Shown here in pieces: positions 1 to 6,921 of a stretch of DNA of 32,023 nt (the stretch's first letter is position 1; each line of letters starts with the position of its first letter). The position numbers were made by a program, and so were the translations under genes. This DNA comes from an uncultured Pelagibacteraceae bacterium (GTDB taxonomy: Bacteria; Pseudomonadota; Alphaproteobacteria; Pelagibacterales; Pelagibacteraceae). The stretch is taken from the NCBI GenBank assembly GCA_902589705.1, contig CACITX010000008.1:1-32023 (forward strand), written 5' to 3'. Below the pieces are notes generated by a model. It searched no databases and had not been told where the DNA came from. It saw only the letters and a program-made list of their open reading frames with translations.

Positions 1-372
1 AAAGAAGTTAAAAAAATTTCTGGTTCAATAAAAATTGTGGGTGTAACAACATTAACCTCTTTGAATAATAATGATTTAAGATTAATTGGGTACAATAAAA
101 ACGTGAATAACTTAGTAATTCATCAAGCAAAGCTGGCAAAAAAAGCTTCTTTGGATGCTCTAGTTTGTAGCCCTTATGAAGTAAATGATGTTAGAAAGAT
201 TTTTAAAAAGGAAATTATAACACCCGGTGTGCAAATGGGGAAAAAAAATTATGATCAAAAACGTTCTATGCAGGCAAAAAAAGTCAAATCTGATTGGCTA
301 GTGATTGGAAGAGCAATTACACGTGGTAATATTAAAAAAAATATAAATAATCTTGAAAAAAAATTAAGTTAA
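1..372 (+). CDS. pyrF: Orotidine 5'-phosphate decarboxylase, C-terminal part
   Basis: The gene enters from the left edge; its reading frame is open from base 1, so the true start lies outside the window. PyrF decarboxylates OMP to UMP, the last step of pyrimidine synthesis. The visible C-terminal half of the TIM barrel has VTTLTS, then DALVCSP, then ITPG, DQKR and the phosphate-binding LVIGRAIT. The usual TPGIR is TPGVQ here. The stop overlaps the trpF start by one base (TAATG), which implies translational coupling into the trp genes. A GTG at base 37 is internal (Val), not a start. Confidence 0.9.
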   Translation, partial: KEVKKISGSIKIVGVTTLTSLNNNDLRLIGYNKNVNNLVIHQAKLAKKASLDALVCSPYEVNDVRKIFKKEIITPGVQMGKKNYDQKRSMQAKKVKSDWLVIGRAITRGNIKKNINNLEKKLS

Positions 373-989
373 TGAAAATAAAGATTTGTGGTTTAGATCC
401 AACCAGAGATGTTCAGTTATGTATTGATCTAAAAGTAGATTACCTTGGATTTGTTTTTTATAAAAAGTCTCCTCGTAATATAGACTTACCTGATATTAAA
501 ATACTTTCAAAATACGATAAGGAGAAATCAGCTTTTGTTGCTGTAACAGTAGATCCAAGTGATGATTTTATAAAAAAAAATCTAGTTGGAAATTTTGATT
601 TTATTCAACTTCATGGCTCTGAAACATTTGAAAGGGTAAACGACATAAAGAAATTAGGAGTCAAAGTAATTAAAGTTATAAAAATAAGGGATCAAAAAGA
701 TGTTTCTTTGTACAAAGATTACGACAAAATAGCAGATCTAATATTGTTTGACTCCACGTCTATGGAAAGATCACAAAGCATTCGAAAAGATTTGCTTCCT
801 ATGCTTCCAAAAGGTGAAAAATTTGGTCTTGCTGGTTCGATCGACTTTAAAAATATTCAAGAATATAGTCAATTGGGGTTTAATTTCTTAGATCTTTCTT
901 CAGGACTAGAAAGAGAAAATTTAAAAGGATACAAAGATCATCTTAAAATAAAAAATTTTATAAATAAGATAAATGAAATTAAAAATTAA
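372..989 (+). CDS. trpF: Phosphoribosylanthranilate isomerase (TrpF)
   Basis: Third step of tryptophan synthesis, an Amadori rearrangement of phosphoribosylanthranilate to CdRP. At 205 aa it has normal family length. Seen: KICGL at the N-terminus with the candidate catalytic base Cys6, GFVFYKKSPR (residues 26-35), IQLHGSE (78-84), LILFDS with the candidate catalytic acid Asp127, and DLSSGLE near the end. Odd: the usual Gly-rich GGTG..FDW segment after the catalytic Asp is absent, replaced by a charged stretch around residues 129-140, and LAGGL reads LAGSI. The C-terminus overlaps trpB by 17 bases. Identity is supported by motifs and by its place in front of trpBA. Confidence 0.9.
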   Translation: MKIKICGLDPTRDVQLCIDLKVDYLGFVFYKKSPRNIDLPDIKILSKYDKEKSAFVAVTVDPSDDFIKKNLVGNFDFIQLHGSETFERVNDIKKLGVKVIKVIKIRDQKDVSLYKDYDKIADLILFDSTSMERSQSIRKDLLPMLPKGEKFGLAGSIDFKNIQEYSQLGFNFLDLSSGLERENLKGYKDHLKIKNFINKINEIKN

Positions 990-2205
990 CAGAAATATAC
1001 CCCTTATTGACCAACACGATAAAAACTTTATGTATGGTGGAAAATTTGGTGGGAACTTTATACCTGAAACTCTTAAAAAACCTATAGATGATTTAACTAA
1101 ATTATTTGCAAAACTAAGAAGAGATAAAAATTTTCTTAGAGAAAGAAATCATCATTTTACAAATTATATAGGTGCTCCTACACCTTTTATAAAATTAGAA
1201 AATCTCACAGATCACTTAGGAGGAGCTCAGATTTACGCGAAAGTAGTTTCGGAGGCTAATGGTGGAGCTCATAAAATTTATAATGCTACTGTACACTGTC
1301 TAATAGCTAAAAAGGCAGGTAAGAAATATATTGTTGGTGATACTGGCGCTGGTTATGCAGGAAAAATGCTTTCAATGGCTGCAAAAAAATTTGGCCTTAA
1401 ATGTAAAATTTTTATGGGGGCTAAAGATATCAAAAGACAAAGGCCTAACGTCGAAGCAATGAGAAAGAACGGGGCTGAAATTGTTCCGGTTACAACAGGA
1501 AGTCAGACTTTAGTTGATGCTGTGAGTGAGTGCATGCGATATTGGGTATCTAATTGTGATACATCACACATGTGTGTAGGGTCTACAGTGGGACCTAATA
1601 TTTTTATAAAGATTTGTGCTTGGTCAACTGCACAAATATCTAGAGAGTTAATGCAACAAGTCAAAGAAGAGTTTGGAAAAATACCAAAAAAATTAAAATT
1701 AATTAATTGTGTTGGAGGGGGAAGCTCTGCAGCAGGTTTTTGGAATGAATTTATAAATACACATGCTGAATTTATAGGTGTCGAAGCAGGTGGCCCTAAA
1801 AATAGTAAACTGCATGCTGCACCTTTAACTAATGGATCTAAGATAGGAATTCTTCATGGTGCTGCCCAATATGTTATTCAAGACAAAGAAGGACAAATAG
1901 GTTCAACTGAGTCTATTTCAGCAGGTTTAGATTATCCTGGTATTTCACCTCTTCATTGTTTTCTTAAAGATACAAAAAGGGCAAAATACACATCTGCAAG
2001 TGACGAGGATGCTCTTAAAGCTTATCTACTAGTTTCTAAACTTGAAAATATTTCTCCTTCTTTAGAGCCTTCTCATGCTTTTGCAGAAGCTATTAGAATT
2101 GCTCCAAAATTAAAAAATTCAGAAGTTATAATTGTAAATTCATGTGGTGATAGCCTTAAAGATAAAGATATCATAAAACAAAAATTAGGCTCCTATATCA
2201 GATGA
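973..2205 (+). CDS. trpB: Tryptophan synthase beta chain, strongly divergent (TrpB)
   Basis: PLP enzyme that joins indole and serine, expected to pair with the downstream TrpA. Fold and identity are clear from GGKFGGNFIPETL (22-34), GAHKIYN with the PLP lysine at Lys101, GVEAGG, and SISAGLDYPG with Asp320. Relative to Salmonella TrpB several otherwise invariant sites differ. ETGAGQHG reads DTGAGYAG (123-130), so Glu109 is Asp, Gln114 is Tyr and His115 is Ala. GGGSN is GGGSS, the GPHPYP segment is GPNIFI, Ser377 aligns with Cys391, and Lys167 is Val181. It could be a working but altered TrpB or a changed-specificity homologue. Operon position favours a tryptophan role. Length, 410 aa, is normal, and the frame is intact. 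Confidence 0.85.
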   Translation: MKLKINRNIPLIDQHDKNFMYGGKFGGNFIPETLKKPIDDLTKLFAKLRRDKNFLRERNHHFTNYIGAPTPFIKLENLTDHLGGAQIYAKVVSEANGGAHKIYNATVHCLIAKKAGKKYIVGDTGAGYAGKMLSMAAKKFGLKCKIFMGAKDIKRQRPNVEAMRKNGAEIVPVTTGSQTLVDAVSECMRYWVSNCDTSHMCVGSTVGPNIFIKICAWSTAQISRELMQQVKEEFGKIPKKLKLINCVGGGSSAAGFWNEFINTHAEFIGVEAGGPKNSKLHAAPLTNGSKIGILHGAAQYVIQDKEGQIGSTESISAGLDYPGISPLHCFLKDTKRAKYTSASDEDALKAYLLVSKLENISPSLEPSHAFAEAIRIAPKLKNSEVIIVNSCGDSLKDKDIIKQKLGSYIR

Positions 2206-3002
2206 AATCTAAAATCGCTTTAGCTTTTGAAAATTGTAAAAAGGAAAAAAGAGCCGCTTTGATCACTTATACAGTTGCTGGAGATAATACAAAAAATAAT
2301 TCCCTTAAAATTCTAAATAAAATTTCAAAACATGCTGATATTCTCGAGCTTGGCTTCCCTCATAACACTCCAATTGCTGATGGTGGACAAATACAAGGAA
2401 GTTCACATCGTGCTTTAAAAAATGGAATGAAACTTAAAGATGTTTTTCAAATTGTAAAAAAATTCAAAAAAACTAATCCTTTAAAGCCATTAATTTTGAT
2501 GGGTTATTACAATCTTATTTATCAAAATGGAGAGAGCAATTTCTTAAAAAATTGTAAAAGCTCAGGTGTTGATGGATTGATAATTGTTGATCTTCCTTAT
2601 CCAGAGAATAAAGATTTTGCAAATAGATGCAAAAAAAAAGGTATTAACTTTATTCAGCTTTTATCACCTACCACTTCAAGAGAAAGGATGAAAAATATCA
2701 TAAAAAACTCTCACGATATGATTTACTATATATCAATGCTCTCAACTACTGGAGGCAAGCTTAAAGTCTCTCCAAAAAAGATATTGGAAAATTATAATAA
2801 GATAAAAAGAATCAATCCTAGCAAAAATTTAGTAATCGGGTTTGGAATCACAGATAAAACTATATCTTCTCTAAAATCTGCGAATGGTTTAGTAGTTGGG
2901 TCTTTATTGTGTAAAACTATTACTAATTCACTCAAAATGAGACAAAATCCTGTCACAAAGTTAGATAAAGTTGTGTACAATCTTAAGAAAAAAATAATAT
3001 GA
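2202..3002 (+). CDS. trpA: Tryptophan synthase alpha chain (TrpA)
   Basis: Cleaves indole-3-glycerol phosphate to indole and glyceraldehyde 3-phosphate. The 266-aa TIM barrel aligns with Salmonella TrpA without offset over the active site. Catalytic Glu49 (in LELG) and Asp60 (in IADG) are present, and Thr183 of loop 6 is kept (STTG). VIGFGI and VVGS form the phosphate-binding end. Odd: the PFSDPLADGPTIQ stretch reads PHNTPIADGGQIQ, so Asp56, which contacts TrpB Lys167 in the Salmonella complex, is Thr, and Arg179 is Met. It overlaps trpB by 4 bases and accD by 4 bases. Catalysis looks intact; the interface with TrpB looks altered. Confidence 0.93.
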   Translation: MKSKIALAFENCKKEKRAALITYTVAGDNTKNNSLKILNKISKHADILELGFPHNTPIADGGQIQGSSHRALKNGMKLKDVFQIVKKFKKTNPLKPLILMGYYNLIYQNGESNFLKNCKSSGVDGLIIVDLPYPENKDFANRCKKKGINFIQLLSPTTSRERMKNIIKNSHDMIYYISMLSTTGGKLKVSPKKILENYNKIKRINPSKNLVIGFGITDKTISSLKSANGLVVGSLLCKTITNSLKMRQNPVTKLDKVVYNLKKKII

Positions 3003-3913
3003 ATTGGATAACAAAGTTTATTAAGCCCAAAATAAAATCTCTTTTTGAGAAAAAATCATCAAAGATTGAAGAAAATCTTTGGACTACATGTGGATGTAAA
3101 AATCTAATTTATAAAGAAGACTTAGAGTCTAACCAAAAAGTTTGTCCTAAGTGCGGTGCTCACCATAAACTTACATGCAAAGAAAGGTTTGAAACTTTTT
3201 TTGACAATAAAGAATTTGAATTAATTGAGACCCCTCTTCCAAAAGAAGATCCTTTAAATTTTGAAGATAAAAAAAAATATACAGATCGTTTAAAAGCTGC
3301 CAGAAAACTTACTGGACAGGATGATGCTGTTTTAATTGCAAAAGGAACAGTGCAAAATATTGATGTTGTAGTTGGTTCTCAAGATTTTAGATTTATAGGC
3401 GGATCTTTTGGAGCAGCTTCAGGTGAAGCATTTATTGCTGGTGCTCAACATGCAATTGAAAATAAAATTCCTTATATCTTTTTTAGTTGTTCTGGCGGAC
3501 AAAGAATGATGGAGTCATCTATTGCGCTAATGCAAATGTCTAGAACTGCTCTAGCGGTAAATGAACTTAAGAAAAAAAATATTCCTTTTATGGTAGTTTT
3601 GACTGACCCAACAACAGGAGGTGTAACTGCTTCTTGGGCAATGTTAGGTGATATCTTAATTGCAGAACCAAAAGCTACAATTGGTTTTGCTGGAAGAAGA
3701 GTAATACAAGATACTGTTAGAGAAACACTGCCAGATGAATTCCAAACCGCAGAATATGTGAAAGATCACGGCGGTATTGATTTAGTGGTAGAGAGAAATT
3801 ATTTAAATACAACAATAGGAACTTTGCTGAATGTTCTATTGAAAAAACAAGAGGCTCAAGCTAAACAAGACTCCAATGTCACAGTCGATAAGTCTCTACA
3901 AGCTGCTAGCTAA
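2999..3913 (+). CDS. accD: Acetyl-CoA carboxylase carboxyltransferase beta subunit (AccD)
   Basis: Works with AccA to move the carboxyl group from biotin to acetyl-CoA, making malonyl-CoA for fatty acid synthesis. It is 304 aa. An N-terminal zinc ribbon is followed by the carboxyltransferase core: SGGQRMMES, LTDPTTGGVTASWAMLGD, IGFAGRRVI and the TVRE..PDEFQ segment, all well conserved. Odd: the first zinc knuckle is Cys-X-Cys (Cys31, Cys33) instead of the usual Cys-X2-Cys, while the second is normal (Cys49, Cys52). It lies in the usual alphaproteobacterial place between trpA and folC, overlapping trpA by 4 bases and folC by 38. Confidence 0.96.
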   Translation: MNWITKFIKPKIKSLFEKKSSKIEENLWTTCGCKNLIYKEDLESNQKVCPKCGAHHKLTCKERFETFFDNKEFELIETPLPKEDPLNFEDKKKYTDRLKAARKLTGQDDAVLIAKGTVQNIDVVVGSQDFRFIGGSFGAASGEAFIAGAQHAIENKIPYIFFSCSGGQRMMESSIALMQMSRTALAVNELKKKNIPFMVVLTDPTTGGVTASWAMLGDILIAEPKATIGFAGRRVIQDTVRETLPDEFQTAEYVKDHGGIDLVVERNYLNTTIGTLLNVLLKKQEAQAKQDSNVTVDKSLQAAS

Positions 3914-5144
3914 TCACAAGCTCTTTAATAAAACTATAAATTTTGATCTTAAGAGAACTAAGTTTGTTCTTAGAAAATTAAATCATCCTGAGAAAAAACT
4001 AAAAAATGTTATAAATTTTTTAGGATCTAGTGGAAAATTTACCACTCTTTATTCTCTAAAATGTTTTATCGAAGCAAATAACCAGAGTAGTACAACGTAT
4101 ATCTCTCCATCTCTAAAAGATATTAAAGAAAGATTTTGGATGGGTAATAGATATTTAACTCATAAAGAAATTAGAGATTCAATAAGATTAATTGAAAAAC
4201 TAAAAGTTCCTTTAACTATCTTTGAGGTTCTTACAATTGTTTATATATTAAATGCTTCAAAACAAAATACTGACTATCATTTAATTGAAGCTGGAGCTTT
4301 ATTCGCAAAAGACTCCACTAATGTTTTTGATTTTCCAATAGCTCAAGTAGTAGTGAATATTAACAAACAACACTTAAATTTCTTAGATAAAAATAAAAAA
4401 ACACTTGATGAAGTAATATATCAAAAAGTCGGCTTTCTAAGTAATTTTACTAATATTTATATTGGTAAACAATCAACTTACGTTTTAGGTAAAATTAAAC
4501 AAAATCTTAAAGATAATAAAAGTAAGATTAATTACCCAAACTCTTGGAAAATAATAAAAAAGAATAATAAATATTTTTACTACGACAGGAAAAATATCGT
4601 TAAGCTTAAAAATCAAAACATACATTCAAAAGGATTATTAGAGAATCTGTGCCATGCTATAAAAATAGGTTTAGATCTTAAAATTGAAAAAAAAGTTATT
4701 GAAAAAACTATTCAAAAAATTTCATTCGAGGGAAGATTTCAATATTTAAAAAAAGGAAAAATAAAAAATATGCTTTATAAAAATGAACAAATCATGATTG
4801 ATGGAGCGCATGCCGAAGCTGATGCCAAAAACTTAGCCTCTTATCTAAAAGATATTGAAAAGCCTAAATATGCCATTTGGACAATGATGAAAAATAAAGA
4901 GCCTGACTTATTTATCAAACAATTTAAAGGAATTTTTAAAAAGATAATAACAATACCTATTGAAAATGAAAAAAACTGTATGTCTGCTAAGGATTTAAAA
5001 TCTATAGCTCAAAAAAATCACTTCAACGTTGATGCGGCAAAAAACTTGGATGATGCAATAAAAAAAATATCCTCTAGAGATAAAAAGCTAATTATCTGTT
5101 TAGGCTCTCTTTATAATGTTGGAAATATTTTAAATAAAAATTAG
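3876..5144 (+). CDS. folC: Folylpolyglutamate/dihydrofolate synthase family protein (FolC), divergent
   Basis: FolC adds glutamate to dihydropteroate or folates using ATP. Identity rests on a Mur-ligase-like layout, 422-aa length and position after accD. The P-loop reads GSSGKFT (50-56) where the family has GTNGKGS. SPSLKDIKERF matches the SPHL..F.ERI lid, a KVGFL segment matches KAGI with its Lys, and DGAHAEADA (about 309-317) matches DGAHNP. The usual VGLGGR.DATN signature is degraded to AGALFAKDSTN. Key Lys and Asp residues survive, so activity is plausible. The long overlap with accD means its first 12 codons share DNA with accD. Its stop overlaps the convergent trxA stop. Confidence 0.82.
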   Translation: MSQSISLYKLLANHKLFNKTINFDLKRTKFVLRKLNHPEKKLKNVINFLGSSGKFTTLYSLKCFIEANNQSSTTYISPSLKDIKERFWMGNRYLTHKEIRDSIRLIEKLKVPLTIFEVLTIVYILNASKQNTDYHLIEAGALFAKDSTNVFDFPIAQVVVNINKQHLNFLDKNKKTLDEVIYQKVGFLSNFTNIYIGKQSTYVLGKIKQNLKDNKSKINYPNSWKIIKKNNKYFYYDRKNIVKLKNQNIHSKGLLENLCHAIKIGLDLKIEKKVIEKTIQKISFEGRFQYLKKGKIKNMLYKNEQIMIDGAHAEADAKNLASYLKDIEKPKYAIWTMMKNKEPDLFIKQFKGIFKKIITIPIENEKNCMSAKDLKSIAQKNHFNVDAAKNLDDAIKKISSRDKKLIICLGSLYNVGNILNKN

Positions 5145-5458
5145 ATATGAGGCTGAATAAACTCTAACATATCTTTTTCGCTAGTCGCTCCAACTTTAGT
5201 TCCCACAAGTTTTCCACCTTTAAATAAAAGCACTGTAGGTACACCTCTAACTGAATACTTCGTAGGTTCATTAGGCTGGCTTTCAATATCATGATAATAG
5301 CAATCAATCTTATCTGGCATATCATTAGATATCTTTTCTATGATAGGTTTTAGTTGCTGGCATGGTCCGCACCAAGATGCGCTGAACTGAACAAGATTTA
5401 ATTTACTTCCGTTTATTTGTTCTTGAAATTTTTCGTCCGTTGAATCTTTGAATGCCAT
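5141..5458 (-). CDS. trxA: Thioredoxin
   Basis: General cytoplasmic disulfide reductant of 105 aa. It has the classic active site WCGPC at residues 29-33, preceded by FSAS, and the cis-proline loop RGVPTVLLFKGG. There is no signal peptide, so it acts in the cytoplasm. It is the last gene of the minus-strand run from rlmN. A candidate promoter sits in the 34-bp gap after sbcB, so it may also be transcribed alone. Its TAA stop and the folC TAG stop overlap head to head in 4 bases. Confidence 0.96.
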   Translation of the reverse strand: MAFKDSTDEKFQEQINGSKLNLVQFSASWCGPCQQLKPIIEKISNDMPDKIDCYYHDIESQPNEPTKYSVRGVPTVLLFKGGKLVGTKVGATSEKDMLEFIQPHI

Positions 5459-5464
5459 ATACCC

Positions 5465-5492
5465 TAAATAAGTATTTTTAGTTTATTGTCAA
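5465..5492 (-). promoter_or_regulatory. Candidate sigma-70 promoter for trxA
   Basis: On the minus strand a perfect TTGACA -35 box (5492-5487) begins directly after the sbcB stop. It is followed after 16 bases by TATTTA (5470-5465), a weak -10 box. The expected start point would fall within a few bases of the trxA ATG, so the message would be almost leaderless. Supported by sequence match only. Confidence 0.4.
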
Positions 5493-6914
5493 CTACGCTG
5501 ATGAATAATGTTTTTCTAATTCTTCAACGTATGCGTTAATTTCATCAAGTATGTTTAATTTTTCTTTATCCTCTTGCTTGTCAAATTTTGCTCTTAATGT
5601 ATCTATTTCTGAATAAGTTCTAGGAATAGTGTTCCATTTTTCATTGTTTGTACTTAATAATTTTTTGGCGATGTCTTTATGAATTAAATTGTAATCATTT
5701 TTACTTAGAACTTCTGGTTTTTCCATATACAAAAGTTTTTTACCAAAATACTGGAGACGCTCGTCTTTAAACTTAGAAATAACACTCAGTTTTTTATCCC
5801 ATTCAGCCGAATGAAATTCAGGCATTAATTTATTATCCTCAGTAGTTGTAAATTTGGCATAAATGCTTTCTTCATTGTAAAGATCTTCTTGAGATTTGCT
5901 TTGTTCTTTTTCTTCTACCTCTGAACGTTTTATAGACTGTATTTTTTCTGCAAAATTTTTATTTTTTCTTACCATATCAGCTCTCTCTTTAAGCTTAGTT
6001 AATCCAATAATTTTATATTCATCAAACTTATCGCCATAAGAAGGATTCATTATTACTGGGTGTTTATTATGTCTTACGGTTCTTATAAATTTTGGTTGTT
6101 TTTTCATAGCAGCCTCTAATTCTTTTAAAGGCATGTTTAAATAACGCGTAGGATCATGTCTTAAATCAAAACATAAAGGCCATTGATATTGTGGATGTTG
6201 GCAAACAAAAGTTTGTACATAAGGCCTGCTTCTTCCGTAGAAGTATTCATTTGTACAAAAGAAAAGTTCTTTTTTTATTATTTCAAGTGATTGTGTTTTG
6301 TCCATGGTTAGCATGCTAGCTTTCCAAACATTAGGAGCTTTTTTAGAAATTATCTTAGCAATACCAACTGTTGCCATAACATCTCCTATTGCACTATGAG
6401 CATCGCCATGCTCAATTCCATTTAGAGGTGCCATTTGATCTAACTTATAAACGTCGTTACCTTTTTCATTTATGGAGTTTTTTAAAGTTTTTGGATAATA
6501 TAAATTTGCTGCTCTAGCCAAACCTAAAACATCTCCTCTAGTATTACCGTTAGTGCTAGTTATATAGGGATACTCTAAAGTCTGAAACAAAGTGCATCTT
6601 AAAAATTCCTCATCAAATTCAATACTATTAAATCCAATATAAGTTGCTTTACCCCATCTTTTTAATGTCTCAACGAATTGTCTAATCATCTCATAATGAG
6701 ATAGGTTAGAATTTTTTAACATTTTAGGGGTAGACTTGTTTACTATAAGAGCCATCGCTTCAGGAATAACCCCGGGACTTAGTCTGCATCTTGCATCAAA
6801 CCTATCTAATTCATCAAGGTTATCATTAGTTAGAACAGCTCCAATTTGGATTATTTGTCCCCAATATTTATTAGATGAACTAGTCTCAAAATCATAAAAG
6901 ACAAAATTAGACAT
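5493..6914 (-). CDS. sbcB: Exodeoxyribonuclease I (3'-5' ssDNA exonuclease)
   Basis: Degrades single-stranded DNA from the 3' end in recombination and mismatch repair. The 473 aa match E. coli ExoI (475 aa). DEDD-type sites are visible: YDFET (Asp8, Glu10), GFNSIEFDEEFL, and NGIEHGDAHSAIGDVMAT, which lines up with the E. coli NGIEHSNAHDAMADVYAT segment. Further agreement runs through CFDLRHDP and into the helical C-terminal domain. It follows rmuC with a 7-base gap, pairing two DNA-processing genes in one transcript. Confidence 0.94.
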   Translation of the reverse strand: MSNFVFYDFETSSSNKYWGQIIQIGAVLTNDNLDELDRFDARCRLSPGVIPEAMALIVNKSTPKMLKNSNLSHYEMIRQFVETLKRWGKATYIGFNSIEFDEEFLRCTLFQTLEYPYITSTNGNTRGDVLGLARAANLYYPKTLKNSINEKGNDVYKLDQMAPLNGIEHGDAHSAIGDVMATVGIAKIISKKAPNVWKASMLTMDKTQSLEIIKKELFFCTNEYFYGRSRPYVQTFVCQHPQYQWPLCFDLRHDPTRYLNMPLKELEAAMKKQPKFIRTVRHNKHPVIMNPSYGDKFDEYKIIGLTKLKERADMVRKNKNFAEKIQSIKRSEVEEKEQSKSQEDLYNEESIYAKFTTTEDNKLMPEFHSAEWDKKLSVISKFKDERLQYFGKKLLYMEKPEVLSKNDYNLIHKDIAKKLLSTNNEKWNTIPRTYSEIDTLRAKFDKQEDKEKLNILDEINAYVEELEKHYSSA

Positions 6915-6921
6915 ATTAAAT

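Noticed and set aside
37-372. A separate 111-aa gene starting at GTG 37
   Set aside because: The same frame is open to base 1 and reads as the middle of PyrF, so GTG 37 is an internal Val codon.
2792-2980. Minus-strand frame opposite trpA
   Set aside because: Lies wholly inside the well-supported trpA gene and has no recognisable product.
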